Positions 38,568 to 47,173 are shown, counted from the first letter of the stretch. The stretch is DNA of 57,432 nucleotides from an uncultured Prevotellaceae bacterium (GCA_900315745.1 ONAG01000039.1:1-57432); one strand, 5' to 3'. Notes: generated by a model from the sequence alone, not told the origin. A program made the numbers and translations.

Positions 38568-38969
38568 TCATTTGACGTAGCCCTTGCCTTTGCATTTATT
38601 GCAAGTTCTAAGGTCGATGTCCACTTTACCAACATTCATATTTCCTGTACCGAAGCATTTGGAGCAGAGGGTTACAGGACGGAGATATTGTGCTGACACC
38701 CAACCATCTCTCTCGTCTCCTCCCCACTCCAATGGTCCTTGGACAAGACAGAACCCATTCTCTTTCTTTCCACAGTTGGCAACAACATCTCCTTTTGACA
38801 GTTGACGTTTATGGCCATCTCCAACATCATAGACTGCGAAGTTCTTACCTGGTCCTGTCCTGACATTTACGTTGTTTCCCGTACATACAAAACCATCATG
38901 TTGTGCTTTCTGTGCATTCACACCCAACATGAAAAACAACGACATCAATACGAATAATAATCTTTTCAT
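38568..38969 (-). CDS. Secreted SH3b protein with a DnaJ-type CxxCxGxG zinc motif
   Basis: A 133-residue protein; the start at 38969 gives a signal peptide (MKRLLFVLMSLFFMLGVNAQ). Residues about 25-97 are a bacterial SH3 domain ('NNVNVRTGPGKNFAVYDVG', 'DGWVSAQYLRP'). The C-terminus has two DnaJ-like knuckles, CSKCFGTG (102-109) and CNKCKGKG (123-130). SH3b domains usually bind cell-wall peptides; the cysteine knuckles suggest a bound zinc or a redox role. The combination in such a short exported protein is uncommon. Function is unknown. Confidence 0.65.
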   Translation of the reverse strand: MKRLLFVLMSLFFMLGVNAQKAQHDGFVCTGNNVNVRTGPGKNFAVYDVGDGHKRQLSKGDVVANCGKKENGFCLVQGPLEWGGDERDGWVSAQYLRPVTLCSKCFGTGNMNVGKVDIDLRTCNKCKGKGYVK

Positions 38970-39135
38970 GATTCCTAATTTGTCTAAGACTTTTTGCAAA
39001 TATAGTCAATTTCTCGAATAATTGGCATCGACATTAGGGATTTTTCTCAAAAATTAAGAGGAAAAAGGTAACAACTTTTTATGCCACAAATCACAAAAGA
39101 AGAATATGCCGTGAACAAACATCGAATAATTGTGT

Positions 39136-39143
39136 TACCTTTG
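39136..39143 (+). promoter_or_regulatory. Putative -7 element and long 5' leader of the 39264 gene
   Basis: TACCTTTG matches TAnnTTTG; no TTTG is present at -33. The expected leader is about 115 bases and contains a weak inverted repeat around GTGTGCCCCAT / ATGGGACAC (about 39187-39222). Confidence 0.4.
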
Positions 39144-39263
39144 CATCTGTTAGTAAGAAAAATCTGTTAGCCAAAAGGAATGCGTGTGCCCCATTTTTTA
39201 TAAATGCGGATGGGACACCTGCGCTCCCAAGGCGTTAAAATCCAATACAATTAACTATAAATT

Positions 39264-39782
39264 ATGAAAAAAAGTTTAATCATTTCATCTGCTCTTTTAG
39301 CACTGTTATTAAGCTCATGCAATAAAAACAAGACTACTGAGAGCAACGACAACCAAAGATTGGAACAAATCTCAAATGCGCAAACTGAGACACAAGACAC
39401 ACTAAATGCCATGCAAGATACACTCAACAAGGACAGCATGGAACAATCGTTAGCAAATGACAGTTCCAAAGTCTCAGATAGAAAGGTAACAGCAGAAATG
39501 GCATACGAGGGAGTGAACAACTATTGCCATAGCGAGTATGACTGGAGCATAGCGGAAAAGGATGGCGACAACCCATCCGACCCTCCCATTATGTATGTAA
39601 GGATGGGAGAAGAGACAGAGTCAGAGTATCAAGTGATATTCCGTAGCTATACTGGTGCATTTGTGTATTTTTATGTCGATAAGACCAGTGGCATTGCAAG
39701 GATGGTGGAGCATGTTCCAAATCTTGATGTCAAAAACGAGGCAGGAACCATCAACATATTTGATTACATAGATAAAAAATAA
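39264..39782 (+). CDS. Small lipoprotein of unknown function
   Basis: A 172-residue lipoprotein (LSSC, Cys19). After the lipobox comes a Asn/Gln/Asp-rich helical linker (about 20-70). A compact C-terminal domain (about 75-172) has the core 'YVRMGEETESEYQVIFRSYT' and 'AFVYFYVDKTSGIARMVEH', a predicted alpha/beta fold. I do not recognise the family. It stands alone between the SH3 gene and another hypothetical gene. A hairpin-like repeat follows at 39837-39859. Confidence 0.55.
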   Translation: MKKSLIISSALLALLLSSCNKNKTTESNDNQRLEQISNAQTETQDTLNAMQDTLNKDSMEQSLANDSSKVSDRKVTAEMAYEGVNNYCHSEYDWSIAEKDGDNPSDPPIMYVRMGEETESEYQVIFRSYTGAFVYFYVDKTSGIARMVEHVPNLDVKNEAGTINIFDYIDKK

Positions 39783-39836
39783 GCAATATCCGGACATTTT
39801 TTGCATGTAAGGGGTATTTGATTTTGGCTTTTGAGG

Positions 39837-39859
39837 GTCTTATTGTTGAATAAAGACCA
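39837..39859 (+). terminator. Weak hairpin after the small lipoprotein gene
   Basis: GGTCTTAT / ATAAAGACC stem with one bulge and a six-base loop, 55 bases after the stop. Weak evidence. Confidence 0.35.
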
Positions 39860-40056
39860 AACGACTATTTATGGATTACGACAAACATGAGTTTGAACAG
39901 GTTACGTTACTCGGAAGTTTCACATCACTGGAACAAAGCTTATCATCCGTCTATCATCTGCAACAAAAATTAAAGACGTTCGCATCAAGCGTCAGAAGAA
40001 TTAGAAGGATGAACTTTCCACCAAAGAAAACGCAAACACCTAAAAAATCAAAGAAC

Positions 40057-40911
40057 ATGAACAAGAAATTCATTATCACCATCGCGCTGTTTCTCATAAG
40101 TATGGCGACTTATGCCACAGGGCAGGAAGGCGACATCATTTATATCGACGGCACACAATGGACACTGTTGGGAAAGCCCATCAGCAGAGACACCACACTA
40201 TGGGGACAGGTAAGGGCTGCCATACCTCAGCAGCACGTCATCACTTCCTCCAACTGGAGCGGCTTCACCGCCTTTTGGAGCATCAGGCAGGATGTCCTCT
40301 ACTTGGACAGCATACAGTATATGCGTCCTACAGGGGACAACAAAACTCTGCCAGAATGTATTCCAGTAGAGACACTGAAAAGTATTTTCAAAAACTATTA
40401 CGATGGCAAGCAGATTGTGGCAAAATGGCTGAAAGGTGACATCCGTGTGGCAAGCGGAAAGATGCTCTACTACGAGCACATGGGTTATGAAAGAAACTAC
40501 GAAGAGGAGCAAATCATCTCTATTGACCACGGGAAAGTGAGTGGCACGAAAGCCTTTCATAACTACACCAAGGATGGCTTCTCCTTCGACCAAATTGGAA
40601 ATACGCAAATAAGGTCCATGCACGTATCCCCGAAACAACTCAAAGAGATGTTTCCCCTGCACTTGGAACGTTATCCAGAATTGGCAAACGTGAAACGCAT
40701 TTTGTTCACCATCCGTCGAGCCAAAGTCGATGAGACCGGGCATTTGGTAGATTGCGAAATAAAGGTGATGAAGCCCACCGACAACCAACAACTTGCTGAC
40801 GAAATGGCTGAATTGATGAAAGCCTATCACCCCTGGCGCGTGTCATTCATCAATGGTGAATACCGTGCCTATGGAATAGAAAGATACACGTTTGCATATC
40901 CATTAGAATAA
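40057..40911 (+). CDS. Exported protein of unknown function
   Basis: A 284-residue protein. ATG 40057 is preferred because it begins a normal signal peptide (MNKKFIITIALFLISMATYA). The frame stays open upstream to ATG 39871, but those 62 residues look non-coding. The mature part begins 'QEGDIIYIDGTQWTLLGKPI' and contains 'WSGFTAFWSIRQDVLYLDSI' and near its end 'VKRILFTIRRAKVDETGHLV', the latter like the C-terminal strand region of TonB-type domains (a 'DETGHLVDCEI' turn), though too little is visible to claim one. Function unknown. Confidence 0.55.
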   Translation: MNKKFIITIALFLISMATYATGQEGDIIYIDGTQWTLLGKPISRDTTLWGQVRAAIPQQHVITSSNWSGFTAFWSIRQDVLYLDSIQYMRPTGDNKTLPECIPVETLKSIFKNYYDGKQIVAKWLKGDIRVASGKMLYYEHMGYERNYEEEQIISIDHGKVSGTKAFHNYTKDGFSFDQIGNTQIRSMHVSPKQLKEMFPLHLERYPELANVKRILFTIRRAKVDETGHLVDCEIKVMKPTDNQQLADEMAELMKAYHPWRVSFINGEYRAYGIERYTFAYPLE

Positions 40912-40961
40912 TTGGGCACGTAGTGTTTTTATGAAAAATCTTTCAATTTATTCTTTGTTCC

Positions 40962-40993
40962 TTTGGAGGTTTCATGGAAATATAGTTACTTTG
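40962..40993 (+). promoter_or_regulatory. Promoter of the SGNH hydrolase gene
   Basis: TTTG at 40962-40965 and TTACTTTG at 40986-40993 are 20 bases apart, a near-exact Bacteroidetes promoter (one mismatch in the -7 box). It lies 72 bases before the start codon. Confidence 0.6.
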
Positions 40994-41064
40994 CCAAGTG
41001 AAATATGAGGAGTACAAGAGTGTAGCAATGAAATTACGAACTTGACTAAATAAACGACTACAAC

Positions 41065-41727
41065 ATGATGAAAAAACTGTTATTACTTATGCTGATGGTG
41101 GCAACATTTGCCTGTGCGTCAGCTCAGTCTAAGAAAGTGTCGATTCTTGGAGATTCTTACTCCACTTTCATTGGAATCATTCCGACCAATTATTCATCTT
41201 TCTATCCCAATGACAGAAACGATGTTACAGAGATAGGACAAACATGGTGGAGCCTATATATCAAGGCAAGAGGTCATTCGTTGGAAAAGAACGATTCATG
41301 GGGTGGCACAACCATCTGTGGCACAGGATACGGCAGAATGGATTCTTCGCGCAACAACTTCATCTCACGCGTTGACAGTCTTGGCAGTCCAGACCTCATT
41401 TTCGTTTTCGGTGGCACCAACGATGATTGGGCAAACTCCCCCATTGGCGAGTATCAATACTCGGATTGGACAAAAGAGGATTGCAAGAATTTCCGTCCTG
41501 CTTTAGCCTGCCTTATCGACATGCTAAAGAAACGTTATCCCAATGCAGAAATCTGCTTCATCCTGAACTCAGAGTTGAAAGAGCCTGTCAACGAGTCAAT
41601 GCGTGAAGTCTGCAAGCACTATAATGTAAAACTCGTTGAGCTACACGATATCGAGAAGCAGAACGGCCATCCGTCAATAAATGGGATGAAGAGCATCTGC
41701 GAACAGCTGTTGGAAGCCGGTCTGTAA
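41065..41727 (+). CDS. Secreted SGNH/GDSL-type hydrolase
   Basis: A 220-residue protein with a signal peptide ending ACASAQ; ATG 41065 or 41068 may be used. Block I GDSYSTF carries the nucleophile Ser, 'FVFGGTNDDW' is the block III region with the oxyanion Asn, and 'HPSINGM' near residue 205 supplies the catalytic His. The family contains acetylesterases and lipases. With a CE15 enzyme nearby a carbohydrate deacetylase is plausible, but the substrate is not visible. A strong terminator follows. Confidence 0.8.
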   Translation: MMKKLLLLMLMVATFACASAQSKKVSILGDSYSTFIGIIPTNYSSFYPNDRNDVTEIGQTWWSLYIKARGHSLEKNDSWGGTTICGTGYGRMDSSRNNFISRVDSLGSPDLIFVFGGTNDDWANSPIGEYQYSDWTKEDCKNFRPALACLIDMLKKRYPNAEICFILNSELKEPVNESMREVCKHYNVKLVELHDIEKQNGHPSINGMKSICEQLLEAGL

Positions 41728-41748
41728 GACAAGGTACCATGATATACT

Positions 41749-41790
41749 GACAATCTCCACACCCTCGCCACAGCGGGTGTGGAGATTGTC
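41749..41790 (+). terminator. Strong hairpin after the SGNH gene
   Basis: Perfect 16-bp stem (41749-41764 pairs with 41775-41790; GACAATCTCCACACCC / GGGTGTGGAGATTGTC) with a 10-base loop, 22 bases past the stop and followed by TATTATTGTTTA. Probable intrinsic terminator. Confidence 0.8.
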
Positions 41791-41917
41791 TATTATTGTT
41801 TATAGTGATGCATGACACCCATTGGATTTATTAATTTTTGTTAATTCCCGTATGGGAGACGTGACGAAACACAAAAAAAAGTCTATATTTCAGTAGAAAG
41901 ACAAAAAGGACTGACAA

Positions 41918-42460
41918 ATGTTCAAGAAACGCATACATGGATACAAAAAAGCAGAAGACTTAGCCACGATGATAAGTCATTATGGTCCTGCGCTCATGAC
42001 TTTTGTCGGTCGTATTGTCACCATACAAGAGGATGCAGAGGACGTGGTACAAGAGACTTTCGTTTCTGCCTACAAACATCTGGAAGGCTACAATCCAGAG
42101 AGGGCTTCGATGAAAACATGGCTCCACCGCATAGCCTACCACGAAGCGCTCTATCTTCTGCGACGACGAAGACGGATGTTCCAAATACCGCTCGACGTGG
42201 GTGAGGACATTCCAGACGAGTTGCCAGATGCCACGACTGCCGAACAGTTGGACGAAGCCATTCAAAAACTCCCTCCCGAAGAGCAGATGCTCTTGCAACT
42301 CTACTACTTTGACCAACGCCCACTAAAAGAAATCGCCTACATTACGGGCGCAGCAGATGACTCTCTCGAACGTGAAGCATCACGGCTCAGCAGCCAACTT
42401 CACCGAATACGTCAACGACTCAGGATGATTTTAACACACATGAACGATGAACCACGATGA
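41918..42460 (+). CDS. ECF sigma-70 factor
   Basis: A 180-residue sigma factor with region 2 ('EDAEDVVQETFVSAYKHLEG', 'MKTWLHRIAYHEALYLLRR') and region 4 ('LPPEEQMLLQLYYFDQRPLK', 'EIAYITGAADDSLEREASRL'). It is intact, unlike the sigma gene at 3760. The helix-turn-helix is slightly extended (ADDSLEREASRL). It overlaps the following gene by 14 bases, indicating coupling to an anti-sigma partner. It probably drives its own operon and perhaps envelope genes; no target can be named. Confidence 0.9.
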   Translation: MFKKRIHGYKKAEDLATMISHYGPALMTFVGRIVTIQEDAEDVVQETFVSAYKHLEGYNPERASMKTWLHRIAYHEALYLLRRRRRMFQIPLDVGEDIPDELPDATTAEQLDEAIQKLPPEEQMLLQLYYFDQRPLKEIAYITGAADDSLEREASRLSSQLHRIRQRLRMILTHMNDEPR

Positions 42461-43115
42461 CCTTTTCCGCCAAGCCTTGCAGCGACAGAACGACCGTGCC
42501 GCAGGAATGAAGATGCCTGACAACATGGAGCAGCGGGTGAAGGACCGTATCAAGTCGAAAAACAATTCCCGCCGTTTGGCTTACTCTGCATCCATCGTTG
42601 CCGTTGCCGCCAGTGTCCTGCTTTTGTTGACGCTCCATTATAAAGGAAGTAATACAGAGCCGGATGAAAAGCCACTGACAGCACAAAAAACGGAACAGCG
42701 AGACAGCACGAAGAAAGTTGGAGATGAACCCACAATCGGACAGGAGCAACAGAGTTATGCCGAAAGTGAGAAAACTCGACTATATGCCAACGAACGACCA
42801 CCTGTGAAGACCTCCAAAATGCCTGTCGTTGCTCAGGACACACAGTTAAGACACGATTCTACCATCAAGAACCAATCAGCTGTAAATGCCAAGCCGGCAC
42901 CTGGTGTAGCCACCGACCAACTCAACGACTACATCGCCCGTCTCGAAGCAGAGATGGAAGCACTCGACGACAGCGTAAGGTCGGCTCATCTGGAAAAAAT
43001 CATCGCTGCGGATGTGCGCCTGCAACAACTTGTGAATCGCATTGTAAAAGACGAGGCTGAGCAAGCCAAGAATGAACTACAGAAAGACAGTACTGCCAAT
43101 TATATCAACTTCTAA
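42447..43115 (+). CDS. Probable membrane anti-sigma factor
   Basis: A 222-residue protein that starts inside the sigma gene. About 43 cytoplasmic residues ('LFRQALQRQNDRAAGMKMPD') precede one membrane segment near residues 44-64. The outer part is Lys/Thr/Glu-rich and ends in a helical region ('YIARLEAEMEALDDSVRSAH'), suited to a coiled coil. Assignment rests on topology and on its place after the ECF gene. Confidence 0.65.
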   Translation: MNHDDLFRQALQRQNDRAAGMKMPDNMEQRVKDRIKSKNNSRRLAYSASIVAVAASVLLLLTLHYKGSNTEPDEKPLTAQKTEQRDSTKKVGDEPTIGQEQQSYAESEKTRLYANERPPVKTSKMPVVAQDTQLRHDSTIKNQSAVNAKPAPGVATDQLNDYIARLEAEMEALDDSVRSAHLEKIIAADVRLQQLVNRIVKDEAEQAKNELQKDSTANYINF

Positions 43116-43130
43116 ATGAACGACAGCAAA

Positions 43131-44846
43131 ATGAAAAAGCAAATAATCATAGCAACCCTCCTACTGATGCCTACAGTCTGGCTTTACGCGCAGGAGAACA
43201 AGCATGCCCAGGCCATGCACACGGCTTTCGTCGAAACGATATACGGCAAGTTTCCAAAGAACATTGAAGCCAAGTTGAAGAGCATGAACGAAGACTCCAT
43301 CGCCGTGGCATGGGGCGAATGGGGCTGCCTGGATGGTGGCGGAATGGTGCCCAAGGAGAAAATCCACGTGGTGACACTTTCTAAGACCAAGTCGAAAGTG
43401 ACAGCATCCATCGGACCGCTGTATATCGATGGTCATCGTTTCTCCTTCAACCACGTGCCTGACGACCCCACGCTGCCACTACGCCCCATGCTCGATGCCT
43501 TCGACAAACAGGCGCCTTTTGCCAACAGCTATTACAGTTATAAGGCAGGCGACGAGCAAGCCGTCTTCCCAGGAGTAAAGATAGCATGGGGCGTGCAAGG
43601 CCAGACCTTTCCCTTACAACTGCATCCGTCGATGAACACCCGTATCATCGGTTTCAAGGATGAAGACGGTTTCCGCTCAACCTACCTTCTCACATGGACA
43701 GATACGGAGCTGACCGATGGCGACACCAAGCACAAATACTATATGGTAGAAGGCATCATTTACGAATTTCACAGTCCGAAGATAGACAATGCACCGCAAA
43801 TGAAGTCCTACGACCCCGACGAATACCTGAACAGGACCAACACAGGATTGGGCGTGGCGCACAACTTAGTGCGCGGGTTACAAAAGAGCGATCCAGAACG
43901 AGCAAAGACCTTGGAGACCGACACGGTGATGGAGAAGTACGGCTACAAATTCCAAGAGATGGTGGCGAAACTCAACGGTTCGTCAGAGATACCCAATGTA
44001 TATACCAGTTATGACGCCCTACAAGCAAAAGTGCACCGTATGTGGGAGTTAAGCCGCACAGCCAACATGACCGAGTTAGATGCCATCCTCCACACATTGA
44101 ACAAAGAGATAGACAACTATCCTTTCCTGCTCTCCCACCATCAAGCAGAAAAACTGTGTGGCTTGGTGGATGCGTTGGAGGCTACCATTCCTCCAGGCCA
44201 GAGACAGCAAGTGGCATCTGCCCGCAAAAGCATCAATGCCAAAAGAAATCTGACAGCAGAGATTGACAACTTGAATGAGGGGGACCAAGACTACCTGAAC
44301 CGCAACTCCTGGAAAATCAGCCACGAAGCAGTTGACTATGCCAACACCCAATTTACTGCTAAAGGAGAGCATTATAGCGGCGATGAGAGGAAAGGCTATT
44401 TGGAAGTGAGAGAAGATGCTGGCAAGGGATTCGAGGCAGAAACCACGCTGCACGGTCTGCGCCCCGGCCGCTATAGTGTCTCCGCCGTGGTGCGCGCCTC
44501 TGAGGCAGAGCATTCCAATGTATATGTTTTCGCAAAGACTGGCAATGGTAATGTCATCACCAAGGAGATTCCTGCCATGGGAAATACAGGTGGAAATGTC
44601 TGGTTCTCCGCACTATGCCGCTTTGAAAAGCGTGCCAGCAATCATGACTTCGTCACTGCCCTCGACATTGACAAGACCTCGGCAAATGGTGGACAGGGCT
44701 ATGGATGGAACCGCATCTGGCTCGATGAAGTAAGAGTCAATGACGATGGCAACCTTACCTATGGTGTCACCACCCATCATAGCACCAACTACAATGGCGG
44801 TTGGTTCTCCGCTTGCGACTTCATCGTCGAGAGAGTGGGCGATTAA
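43131..44846 (+). CDS. Exported two-domain protein of the second ECF operon
   Basis: A 571-residue protein; ATG 43131 gives a clean signal peptide (MKKQIIIATLLLMPTVWLYAQ), while ATG 43116 lies directly after the anti-sigma stop and adds five residues. The N-terminal half (about 25-230) is beta-rich ('IAWGEWGCLDGGGMVPKEKI' region). The middle is helical ('LHTLNKEIDNYPFLLSHHQ'). The end (about 395-560) is a galactose-binding-like sandwich ('GRYSVSAVVRASEAEHSNVY', 'YGWNRIWLDEVRV'). I do not recognise a named family for the first half. Position suggests an extracytoplasmic function controlled by the sigma pair. Confidence 0.55.
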   Translation: MKKQIIIATLLLMPTVWLYAQENKHAQAMHTAFVETIYGKFPKNIEAKLKSMNEDSIAVAWGEWGCLDGGGMVPKEKIHVVTLSKTKSKVTASIGPLYIDGHRFSFNHVPDDPTLPLRPMLDAFDKQAPFANSYYSYKAGDEQAVFPGVKIAWGVQGQTFPLQLHPSMNTRIIGFKDEDGFRSTYLLTWTDTELTDGDTKHKYYMVEGIIYEFHSPKIDNAPQMKSYDPDEYLNRTNTGLGVAHNLVRGLQKSDPERAKTLETDTVMEKYGYKFQEMVAKLNGSSEIPNVYTSYDALQAKVHRMWELSRTANMTELDAILHTLNKEIDNYPFLLSHHQAEKLCGLVDALEATIPPGQRQQVASARKSINAKRNLTAEIDNLNEGDQDYLNRNSWKISHEAVDYANTQFTAKGEHYSGDERKGYLEVREDAGKGFEAETTLHGLRPGRYSVSAVVRASEAEHSNVYVFAKTGNGNVITKEIPAMGNTGGNVWFSALCRFEKRASNHDFVTALDIDKTSANGGQGYGWNRIWLDEVRVNDDGNLTYGVTTHHSTNYNGGWFSACDFIVERVGD

Positions 44847-44959
44847 TTTAATGAATGTTCTATTTTTTGCAATTATTGACGTCAAGTGAGGAAAAATTAG
44901 TATCTTCGCACCCTAACTGATTTCATTTCGAACAACGTGTAAAGTAAACAGATAGCGTT

Positions 44960-46324
44960 ATGAAAACCATGAAACACCTCTTAGGGACAATGCTTATCGC
45001 TTGCATCCCGTTTACAGCAAACGCACAATTCATGATGTTAGGAGGCGGGAACCGTGCTAACCAGGACAGCCTTCGCAAGATTGCAGCAGCTGATTATGCC
45101 GACATGCTGGCTAAAGTAGGAGTAGGACAGCCACGTGAAGGCCGTCAGCCCAACAGTCCTGACGTGAGCAAGCATCCAAACTATGATGAGCTAATTGCAA
45201 ACCCCTACCCCTTCTATCCTGACCCACTTGTAACTGAAAGTGGCAAGAAGATCACCAGCGCCAAGATGTGGTATAAGGTTCGTCGTCCGGAAATAATAAA
45301 ACTATTTGAAGACAATGTTTATGGCCATATTCCCAACGATGTTCCTGATGTGAGATGGGAAGTCACAAATGAGGAGAAGAAGGAATTTGCAGGAAAGCCG
45401 GTGGTTGTCCGTTATCTTAAAGGCGTGGTTGACAATTCCAGTTTTCCAGCCATAAAAGTCGAGATTGAGGCAAATGTGATATACCCCGACAACGGAAAGA
45501 AAAACATCCCCGTGATAATAGAATTCGGTTTCGGAGGCGGTGACCCCACCCGCACCCGCCCAGGTATTGTATCCTGGAAGCAGATGGTAATAGAACGCGG
45601 TTGGGCTGCTGCAACCATCGTCCCCTCCACCATACAAGCCGACTCAGGGTCAGGCCTTACGAACGGCATCATCGGCCTCTGCAACAAGGGAGAATTTCGC
45701 CAGCCGACAGACTGGGGTTCACTCCGCGCCTGGGGTTGGGGACTTTCACGTCTGATAGACTACTTTGAGACGGACAAGACATTCGATGCCACCAAGTGCG
45801 CCATAGAAGGCGTATCACGTTATGGCAAGGCATCACTCGTTGCCATGGCTTTCGATGAGCGTATCGCAGCTGGATTCATCGCCTCATCAGGCAAGGCGGG
45901 GGCGGCAGGATGGCGTCGTGATTGCGGTGAGAGCATCGGCAACATAGTCTCTAATCAGGAGTACCACTGGGTATGCGGCAACTTGATACGATACGGTACA
46001 GACCCTATGACAGAAAACGACATGCCTGTTGACCAACATGAGCTTATAGCACTCTGTGCCCCCCGCGCCTGTTTCATTTCCACAGGCAGTTGGAATGGCG
46101 ACAAATGGCAAGATGTGGTAGGTTCGTTCATTTCAACCTCAAAGGCATCTCCCGTATATGAACTGCTCGGCTACAAAGGCGTGGGCACAGACCTCTTCCC
46201 TGGCATGGACAACGGCTTGATGGAGGGGCGGCTCACCTATCGCCAACATCATGGCGGTCATGAAGCAGGACCCAACTGGCCATTCTTCCTGGACTTCTTT
46301 GAGCGTGAAGTGGTAGGCAAGTAA
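44960..46324 (+). CDS. CE15 glucuronoyl esterase
   Basis: A 454-residue exported alpha/beta hydrolase with a signal peptide ending ANAQ. The CE15 nucleophile motif G-x-S-R-x-G is present as EGVSRYGK (Ser286), followed by 'FDERIAAGFIASSGKAGAAG', which contains the expected acidic residue (Glu300). The His comes from RQHHGGHEAGPNW near the end. CE15 enzymes cleave ester bonds between glucuronoyl groups of xylan and lignin alcohols. It stands alone after the ECF operon with its own hairpin at 46350-46381. Confidence 0.85.
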   Translation: MKTMKHLLGTMLIACIPFTANAQFMMLGGGNRANQDSLRKIAAADYADMLAKVGVGQPREGRQPNSPDVSKHPNYDELIANPYPFYPDPLVTESGKKITSAKMWYKVRRPEIIKLFEDNVYGHIPNDVPDVRWEVTNEEKKEFAGKPVVVRYLKGVVDNSSFPAIKVEIEANVIYPDNGKKNIPVIIEFGFGGGDPTRTRPGIVSWKQMVIERGWAAATIVPSTIQADSGSGLTNGIIGLCNKGEFRQPTDWGSLRAWGWGLSRLIDYFETDKTFDATKCAIEGVSRYGKASLVAMAFDERIAAGFIASSGKAGAAGWRRDCGESIGNIVSNQEYHWVCGNLIRYGTDPMTENDMPVDQHELIALCAPRACFISTGSWNGDKWQDVVGSFISTSKASPVYELLGYKGVGTDLFPGMDNGLMEGRLTYRQHHGGHEAGPNWPFFLDFFEREVVGK

Positions 46325-46349
46325 AGTACAGTTTTGCAGTGAAAAATCA

Positions 46350-46381
46350 GACTCCGATTCTTGACAACAGGAATCGGAGTC
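46350..46381 (+). terminator. Hairpin after the CE15 gene
   Basis: Perfect 11-bp stem GACTCCGATTC / GAATCGGAGTC with a 10-base loop, 25 bases past the stop and followed by ATTATTATG. Confidence 0.7.
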
Positions 46382-46445
46382 ATTATTATGCGAAATTTTG
46401 TATGGAACCAAGTTGTCAATAAGATGCGATAAGTTTTCAATATGA

Positions 46446-46482
46446 TGCGACAAATATTGTCCTGTTTTCCCTATTTGTCGCA
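46446..46482. promoter_or_regulatory. Inverted repeat upstream of the 57-aa ORF
   Basis: TGCGACAAAT (46446-46455) and ATTTGTCGCA (46473-46482) form a perfect 10-bp inverted repeat with a 17-base spacer, about 50 bases before the -33 element of the next promoter. It could be an operator. Otherwise the 309-bp gap 46325-46633 holds only the hairpin and the promoter. Confidence 0.35.
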
Positions 46483-46531
46483 AATTCGCATGGTTGTCAT
46501 ATCTTTTTTAGCAAGAAAACACAGAAAAAGC

Positions 46532-46561
46532 TTGAAACGGACAAAATCCATCCTACCTTTG
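46532..46561 (+). promoter_or_regulatory. Promoter of the 57-aa ORF
   Basis: TTG at 46532-46534 and TACCTTTG at 46554-46561 are 19 bases apart, a good Bacteroidetes promoter. Predicted transcription would begin about 65 bases before ATG 46634. Confidence 0.6.
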
Positions 46562-46633
46562 CCTCAGAAACAACACCGACCACACAACAAGTCGGAATGA
46601 AAACAAGAAACAATAACAAAAAAAGATACGATT

Positions 46634-46807
46634 ATGGAAACGACAAAATCATCAATTTCGAAGAAATTCCAATCCAAAAAGGATAGTTTTGTGGAAGGAT
46701 TCAAGAAGGCTGCCAAGCTGTTTGCTTCAAGTTACAAGGCATACCTCAGGATGTACAGCACTACTTTCTATTCCGCCTGGTATGGACACCCCTATGGTAT
46801 GAGATAA
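46634..46807 (+). CDS. Small basic protein, 57 aa, unknown
   Basis: ATG 46634 to TAA 46807. The first half is Lys- and Ser-rich (METTKSSISKKFQSKKDS), the middle forms an amphipathic helix (FVEGFKKAAKLFASSYKAYL), and the end is aromatic (YSTTFYSAWYGHPYGMR). It has no signal peptide. A matched promoter lies 73 bases upstream. Length, promoter and composition support a real small gene, but I recognise no family. It precedes the tamB remnant by 50 bases. Confidence 0.5.
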   Translation: METTKSSISKKFQSKKDSFVEGFKKAAKLFASSYKAYLRMYSTTFYSAWYGHPYGMR

Positions 46808-46857
46808 AGATTGCTCAGACGACCAAATGTAAAAGCCATATATAGGCACCAATACTG

Positions 46858-47173
46858 ATGAAAAAGGTACTCCAAATACTACGCAACACTTTTGTCATCA
46901 CCATTGGCACGCTCATAACGCTGATGGTGGTGACCGCTGTTCTGCTCAACACCGACAGTGTGCAGAACAAACTCTTGCAATATTTAGTGGACAAGCTAAA
47001 GGATGACTTGAGGACAGAAGTGAGCATCGAACATGTGAACGTGGATGTGTGGCATCAGACTGCATGGCAAGAACAAGGGGGATGAATACTATATGATGAA
47101 AAAAGAAGAGAAGATACAGAAGAAGATGAAGAAAAAGGAGAGAACTTGTCTCGCGACAGGTTCTCTCCTTTAA
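46858..47173 (+). pseudogene. tamB: tamB remnant: N-terminus joined to a C-terminal stub
   Basis: The first 65 residues match the start of TamB/DUF490 translocation proteins: a membrane anchor (MKKVLQILRNTFVITIGTLI) followed by 'VQNKLLQYLVDKLKDDLRTE' and 'VSIEHVNVDVWHQTAW'. The normal protein is well over 1000 residues. Here the frame ends at TGA 47083-47085. From about 47070 another frame reads KGDEYYMMKKEEKIQKKMKK, which resembles the basic tail of such proteins, and it ends at 47173. The simplest reading is a deletion of several kilobases joining both ends about 47055-47075. The C-terminal match is less certain than the N-terminal one. Confidence 0.6.
47134..47171. terminator. Hairpin between the tamB remnant and the DASS pseudogene
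   Basis: Perfect 12-bp stem AAAGGAGAGAAC / GTTCTCTCCTTT, with further partial pairing TTGTC / GACAG inside. It lies between convergent genes and could act in both directions. Confidence 0.75.

Noticed and set aside
39871-40056. Upstream extension of the 40057 gene by 62 codons
   Set aside because: It would bury the signal peptide in the middle of the protein, and its composition is not protein-like.
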